Source: UKL13-2 sp038321965 (GTDB lineage Bacteria > Pseudomonadota > Gammaproteobacteria > Burkholderiales > Usitatibacteraceae). From it: a DNA stretch of 64,000 nucleotides. The DNA lies in the NCBI GenBank assembly GCA_038321965.1, contig JBBQFL010000006.1, positions 1 through 64,000 on the forward strand. Direction: 5' to 3'. The notes under the pieces are model-generated. The model was given only the letters and a program-made list of their open reading frames with translations. It was not told where the DNA came from and made no database searches. The position numbers and the translations under genes were made by a program. Every line of letters begins with the position of its first letter. Within the stretch, counting starts at the first letter, position 1. Of this stretch, positions 59,895-64,000 are shown in pieces.

Positions 59895-61853
59895 ATGGGA
59901 AAAATCATCGGTATTGATTTGGGAACCACCAATAGCTGCGTATCCATCATGGAAGGCGGCGTACCCAAAGTCATCGAAAACGCAGAAGGCGCGCGTACGA
60001 CGCCATCCATCGTCGCCTATCAGGACGACGGCGAAATTGTGGTGGGCGCTTCAGCCAAACGCCAGGCGGTCACCAATCCAAAGAACACATTGTTTGCCGT
60101 GAAGCGTCTGATCGGTCGGCGCTTTGAAGAGAAAGAAGTGCAAAAAGACATCGGCCTGATGCCCTACAAAATCTTCAAGAACGACAACGGCGACGCGTGG
60201 GTAGAAGCCCAAGGCAAGAAGATGGCGCCACCGCAGGTCTCCAGCGAAGTGCTGCGCAAGATGAAGAAGACTGCGGAAGACTATCTCGGTGAAGAAGTCA
60301 CCGAGGCGGTCATCACCGTTCCAGCTTACTTTAACGACAGCCAGCGCCAGGCAACCAAAGACGCAGGCCGCATTGCTGGTCTGGACGTAAAGCGCATCAT
60401 CAACGAGCCCACCGCCGCTGCTCTTGCGTTCGGTATGGACAAGCAGGAAGGCGACCGCAAGATTGCGGTGTATGACTTGGGTGGTGGTACGTTCGATGTT
60501 TCGATCATCGAAATCGCGTCGGTTGATGGCGAGCATCAATTCGAAGTATTGAGCACCAACGGCGACACGTTCCTCGGTGGCGAAGACTTCGATCAGCGCC
60601 TGATGGACTATCTCTGCGACGAATTCAAGAAGGACCAAGGCATCGACCTTAAGAAGGACGTGCTGGCCCTGCAACGTCTGAAAGAAGCCGCTGAAAAAGC
60701 CAAGATCGAGCTCTCGTCCACGCAGCAAACGGAAGTTAACCTGCCCTACATCACGGCTGACGCCAACGGCCCGAAGCACTTGGCTGTTAAGCTCACGCGT
60801 GCCAAATTTGAAGCACTGGTCGACGAACTGATTGAGCGCACCATCAAGCCCTGCGAAATGGCGATTAAAGACTCGGGTCTGAAAATTAGCGATATCTCCG
60901 ACGTGATTCTGGTCGGCGGTCAAACGCGGATGCCAAAGGTGCAGGAAAAAGTAAAAGAAATCTTCGGTCGCGAGCCGCGTAAGGACGTTAACCCGGATGA
61001 AGCCGTTGCCGTCGGCGCGGCAATTCAGGGTGGCGTGTTGAAGGGTGACGTGAAAGATGTACTGTTGCTCGACGTGACCCCGTTGTCACTCGGCATTGAA
61101 ACGCTAGGCGGCGTATCGACCAAGCTGATCAAGAAAAATACTACGATTCCGACCAAGGCCTCGCAAGTTTTCTCAACGGCTGATGACAATCAATCCGCAG
61201 TAACGATTCACGTGCTGCAAGGTGAGCGCGAACTGGCATCGGGCAACAAATCGCTTGGGCAGTTCAACCTGGAAGGTATCCCACCTTCCGCACGCGGGAT
61301 GCCACAGATTGAGGTGACGTTCGATATTGACGCCAACGGCATCATGCACGTGAGCGCCAAGGACAAAGCTACAGGCAAGGAAAATAAGATCACCATCAAG
61401 GCGAACTCTGGCTTGTCGGAGGAAGAAATCCAACGCATGGTGAAAGATGCGGAAGCTAATGCGGACGACGACAAGAAAGTATTGGAACTCGTCACGGCTC
61501 GTAATCAGGGTGACGCGCTGGTGCACTCGACCAAGAAGTCGCTCGCTGAATATGGCGACAAGATCGACGCTGCCGAAAAAGCCGCCATCGAAGCAGCGAG
61601 CAAAGAACTGGAAACAGCATTGAAAGGTAGCGACAAAGCCGAGATCGAGGCGAAGACCGAGGCGCTCGGTAAGGTATCGCAGAAGCTCGGTGAAAAAATG
61701 TATGCCGACATGCAAGCAAAAGCGCAGGCTGAGTCTGGTGGCGGCGCAGGCCCTGCAGGTGCCGGACCAGCGCCAGGTGCCGAACAGAAAGAGAAGGACA
61801 TGGGAAATGTCGTTGATGCAGAATTTACGGAAGTAAAAGACAAGAAGAGTTAA
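59895..61853 (+). CDS. dnaK: Chaperone protein DnaK
   Basis: The Hsp70 chaperone, 652 residues. The ATPase domain has GIDLGTTNSCVSIMEGG, AVITVPAYFNDSQRQATKDA, and the DLGGGTFDVSI phosphate loop. The substrate domain follows the linker VLLLDVTPLSLGIETLGGV. The C terminus has the usual Gly/Ala/Pro-rich lid and ends VDAEFTEVKDKKS, close to the EEVKDKK end of other proteobacteria. Its own promoter and a downstream hairpin suggest that it is also made as a separate transcript. Confidence 0.98.
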   Translation: MGKIIGIDLGTTNSCVSIMEGGVPKVIENAEGARTTPSIVAYQDDGEIVVGASAKRQAVTNPKNTLFAVKRLIGRRFEEKEVQKDIGLMPYKIFKNDNGDAWVEAQGKKMAPPQVSSEVLRKMKKTAEDYLGEEVTEAVITVPAYFNDSQRQATKDAGRIAGLDVKRIINEPTAAALAFGMDKQEGDRKIAVYDLGGGTFDVSIIEIASVDGEHQFEVLSTNGDTFLGGEDFDQRLMDYLCDEFKKDQGIDLKKDVLALQRLKEAAEKAKIELSSTQQTEVNLPYITADANGPKHLAVKLTRAKFEALVDELIERTIKPCEMAIKDSGLKISDISDVILVGGQTRMPKVQEKVKEIFGREPRKDVNPDEAVAVGAAIQGGVLKGDVKDVLLLDVTPLSLGIETLGGVSTKLIKKNTTIPTKASQVFSTADDNQSAVTIHVLQGERELASGNKSLGQFNLEGIPPSARGMPQIEVTFDIDANGIMHVSAKDKATGKENKITIKANSGLSEEEIQRMVKDAEANADDDKKVLELVTARNQGDALVHSTKKSLAEYGDKIDAAEKAAIEAASKELETALKGSDKAEIEAKTEALGKVSQKLGEKMYADMQAKAQAESGGGAGPAGAGPAPGAEQKEKDMGNVVDAEFTEVKDKKS

Positions 61854-61875
61854 TCCCTTTAACTCCGAATGACTG

Positions 61876-61917
61876 GCCGGGTTCGAGCAGACGCTTAGTC
61901 TCGCTCGACCCGGCTTT
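61876..61917 (+). terminator. Rho-independent terminator or attenuator between dnaK and dnaJ
   Basis: GCCGGGTTCGAGC and GCTCGACCCGGC form a stem with one bulged base around a short loop, followed by TTT. It could end or trim dnaK transcripts and lower dnaJ expression relative to dnaK. Confidence 0.65.
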
Positions 61918-61942
61918 CCCATATTAAAGAGCTGGAATATTC

Positions 61943-63073
61943 ATGGCACAAAAACGAGACTTTTACGAAATCCTGGGTGTGAATCGCGACGCGAGCGATG
62001 AGGACATCAAGAAGGCATATCGCAAACTGGCGATGAAATACCATCCTGATCGCAATCCCGACCAAAAGGATGCAGAAGATAAGTTCAAGGAAGCCAAGGA
62101 GGCCTTCGAAGTGCTTTCCGAGGCGGATAAACGCCGCGCCTATGATGCCTATGGTCACGCTGGCGTTAACCCGCAGGTGGGCGGTGGTCATGGTGGCGAA
62201 GGATTTGGCGGCTTCTCGGAAGCGTTTGGCGATATTTTTGGCGAGATTTTTGGTGGCAGGGGCGGCGGTCGTGGCGGACAACAGGTTTATCGCGGTGCCG
62301 ATCTGCGCTACAACATGGACATCACGCTGGAACAAGCGGCGCGCGGGACTGAAACCAAAATCCGCATTCCGTCACTTGAGGATTGTGAAACCTGCAAGGG
62401 ATCAGGCGCCAAGCCGGGTACCAATGCCAAGACTTGCCACACCTGCAATGGCCAGGGCCAGGTTCGTATGCAGCAAGGCTTTTTCTCAATTCAACAAACC
62501 TGCCCCACGTGCCATGGCACAGGCAAAGTAATCCCCGAGCCGTGTACTGTATGCAGTGGCGCGGGCCGCGTGAAAAAACACAAAACACTGTCGGTGAAAA
62601 TTCCATCTGGCGTTGACGATGGCGATCGTATCCGTCTGTCTGGTGAGGGCGAGGCGGGGGTGAACGGTGGCCCGCCGGGCGACCTGTACGTCGTCGTGCA
62701 ACTCAAACCGCACGCCGTATTCCAGCGCGAAGGCGCCGACCTGCATTGTGAAATGCCGATTTCGTTCAGCGTTGCCGCACTCGGCGGTGAGATCAATATT
62801 CCGACGCTTGAGGGTGAAGCCAAGATCAAAATTCCGGCTGAAACACAAAGCGGACAGGTATTCCGCCTGCGTGGCAAGGGTATCCGGCCGGTCAGGCAGA
62901 CCTCAGCGGGCGACCTGATGTGCCATGTTGTTGTAGAGACGCCAGTTCGACTCACGGATCGCCAGAAAGAGCTATTGCGCGAACTGGAAGAGATCAACAA
63001 GACCGATGGTGACAAACACAATCCGCGGGCGAAGAGCTTCATGGACAAGGTAAAGGATTTCTTCGCTGGTTGA
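61943..63073 (+). CDS. dnaJ: Chaperone protein DnaJ
   Basis: The Hsp40 co-chaperone, 376 residues. It has a J domain with HPD (MKYHPDRNPDQKD), a Gly/Phe linker (GGGHGGEGFGGFSEAFGDIF), a zinc module with four C-x-x-C-x-G-x-G repeats (CETCKGSG, CHTCNGQG, CPTCHGTG, CTVCSGAG), and the C-terminal substrate-binding domains. All repeats are intact. It follows dnaK by 89 bp that include a hairpin. Confidence 0.97.
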   Translation: MAQKRDFYEILGVNRDASDEDIKKAYRKLAMKYHPDRNPDQKDAEDKFKEAKEAFEVLSEADKRRAYDAYGHAGVNPQVGGGHGGEGFGGFSEAFGDIFGEIFGGRGGGRGGQQVYRGADLRYNMDITLEQAARGTETKIRIPSLEDCETCKGSGAKPGTNAKTCHTCNGQGQVRMQQGFFSIQQTCPTCHGTGKVIPEPCTVCSGAGRVKKHKTLSVKIPSGVDDGDRIRLSGEGEAGVNGGPPGDLYVVVQLKPHAVFQREGADLHCEMPISFSVAALGGEINIPTLEGEAKIKIPAETQSGQVFRLRGKGIRPVRQTSAGDLMCHVVVETPVRLTDRQKELLRELEEINKTDGDKHNPRAKSFMDKVKDFFAG

Positions 63074-63090
63074 GAGCCCTTGCGTGATGT

Positions 63091-63156
63091 CAAACTCTAG
63101 CATTGGCGCGGTCGCTGGAGCCAAAATAGCCGCCAAGGCTCACCAATGCTTGGTCT
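63091..63156. repeat. Dispersed 65-bp palindrome, copy 9
   Basis: CAAACTCTAGCATTGGCGCG at the left, GAGCCAAAATAGCC at the centre, and CTCACCAATGCTTGGTCT at the right. It follows dnaJ. Confidence 0.55.
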
Positions 63157-63291
63157 ACCTTCATCAATCGGCGAACAATCGCCCATGCATCGTGTGACGC
63201 AACACGCATTTCAGTGTCAAATCCCCGGCTCTGCTTGACGGAGTACAATTTCCGCTTAAGCCGCAAATAACAAAAGCCCGAGGAGAACAGA

Positions 63292-64000
63292 ATGTTTACG
63301 CATTTCCGCATTACTGGATGGGTCGCGTTATTCGCTGTATGGTCGTTTTCGGGGACACTGTTTGCTCAGGGAGTCTCGGTCGACACGATTCTGATTGGTC
63401 AGTCCGCTGCACTTTCCGGTCCAGCCGAACAACTCGGTAAGGAAATGAAGGCGGGTGCGGAGGCGTACTTCGATGTTGTTAACAAGCGCGGCGGTATCAA
63501 TGGCCGCAAGATAAAGTTGATATCAGTCGACGATGGGTACGAGCCGGACAAAGCAGCCGCCAACACCAAGAAATTGATTGAGGAGGAGAAGGTCCTCGCG
63601 CTATTTGGTTATGTTGGTACGCCAACGTCAAACGCGGCGCTCCCCATCTTTACCGCCGCAAGAGTACCGTTCGTCGGTGCGTTCACCGGTGCGCAGAGTT
63701 TGCGGGATCCACTCAATCGCTATATTTTTAACGTGCGCGCGAGTTACTTCGACGAAACCGAGTTGATCGTTGCCCATCTGGTGCAGCAGGGCATCACAAA
63801 GATTGCGGTGTTTTACCAAAACGACGCCTATGGCAAAGCGGGACTCGCCGGGGTTGAGCGCGCCATGAAAAAGCGCACGTTGGAAATCACCAATACAGCA
63901 ACAGTGGAACGCAATACCACTGATGTCAGCGTAGCCGTAGGTAAGCTTGCCAAGTCAGGCTCCAGTGCCATCATCATGATCGGCGCATACAAGAGCTGTG
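63292..64000 (+). CDS. Branched-chain-amino-acid-type ABC substrate-binding protein (partial)
   Basis: The first 236 codons of a periplasmic binding protein of the LivJ/Peripla_BP_6 type; the 3' end lies beyond the window. There is a signal peptide (ALFAVWSFSGTLFAQ), then ILIGQSAALSGPAEQLGKEM, GGINGRKIKLISVDDGYEPD and VLALFGYVGTPTSNAALPIF. An AGGAG site is six bases before ATG 63292. The ligand is unknown. A transporter operon probably continues past the right edge. Confidence 0.9.
   Translation, partial: MFTHFRITGWVALFAVWSFSGTLFAQGVSVDTILIGQSAALSGPAEQLGKEMKAGAEAYFDVVNKRGGINGRKIKLISVDDGYEPDKAAANTKKLIEEEKVLALFGYVGTPTSNAALPIFTAARVPFVGAFTGAQSLRDPLNRYIFNVRASYFDETELIVAHLVQQGITKIAVFYQNDAYGKAGLAGVERAMKKRTLEITNTATVERNTTDVSVAVGKLAKSGSSAIIMIGAYKSC

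Overview
The window reads as a chromosomal segment of a betaproteobacterium (Burkholderiales/Nitrosomonadales type; I cannot fix the genus). The evidence is gene content and order: SRP RNA-dnaX-ybaB-recR, recN-nadK-hrcA-hemH, grpE-dnaK-dnaJ, ispD-ispF, nit-yhdP and glnE. Genes are tightly packed on both strands and the base composition is moderately GC-rich.

Layout. 1-3.9 kb: a probable rRNA-operon leader and an initiator tRNA on the minus strand, a DUF4126 membrane protein, then recR, ybaB, dnaX and an SRP (4.5S-type) RNA gene. 3.9-12.9 kb: a hercynine-based sulfur/selenium locus. It holds senA and senB (selenoneine synthase and selenosugar synthase, divergent), egtB, a small methyltransferase, egtD, and a four-gene phosphonate-type ABC importer whose binding protein resembles putative selenate binding proteins. 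EgtD would supply hercynine to both EgtB (ergothioneine branch) and SenA (selenoneine branch). 13-18.3 kb: a YbbAP-type export complex divergent from a TesA-like esterase, which overlaps mnmH (tRNA 2-selenouridine synthase), a second selenophosphate user. No selD lies in the window.

18.4-28.3 kb: a Ser/Thr kinase with a cyclic-nucleotide-binding domain, then a complete chemotaxis operon (MCP, CheW, a CheZ-like protein, CheY, CheA, an unknown protein, CheR, CheD, CheB). 28.4-34.8 kb: ispF/ispD, mltF, a histidine phosphatase, serS, and rarA, which carries two palindromic repeats inside its coding sequence. 34.9-39.5 kb: a chromosomal integron. A full-length IntI-type integrase sits divergent from an array of gene cassettes (BrnTA, a membrane protein, a damaged HicBA, a lipoprotein esterase, a second membrane protein, a broken DUF1801 gene) with recognisable attC sites.

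39.6-50 kb: small metabolic genes, nit, yhdP and glnE. 50-56.8 kb: a nucleotidyltransferase-fold gene with a 58-codon partner, a secreted protein, recN, nadK, hrcA and hemH. 56.8-57.4 kb: a non-coding element bounded by 71-bp inverted repeats. 57.5-64 kb: panB, a holin-like membrane protein, the heat-shock genes grpE, dnaK and dnaJ with sigma-32-like promoters, and the start of an amino-acid-type ABC binding protein cut by the window edge.

Two things go beyond ordinary annotation. A family of about 65-bp imperfect palindromes is scattered between genes (nine copies recognised). The inverted repeats at 56.8-57.4 kb differ by base changes that preserve pairing inside a hairpin.
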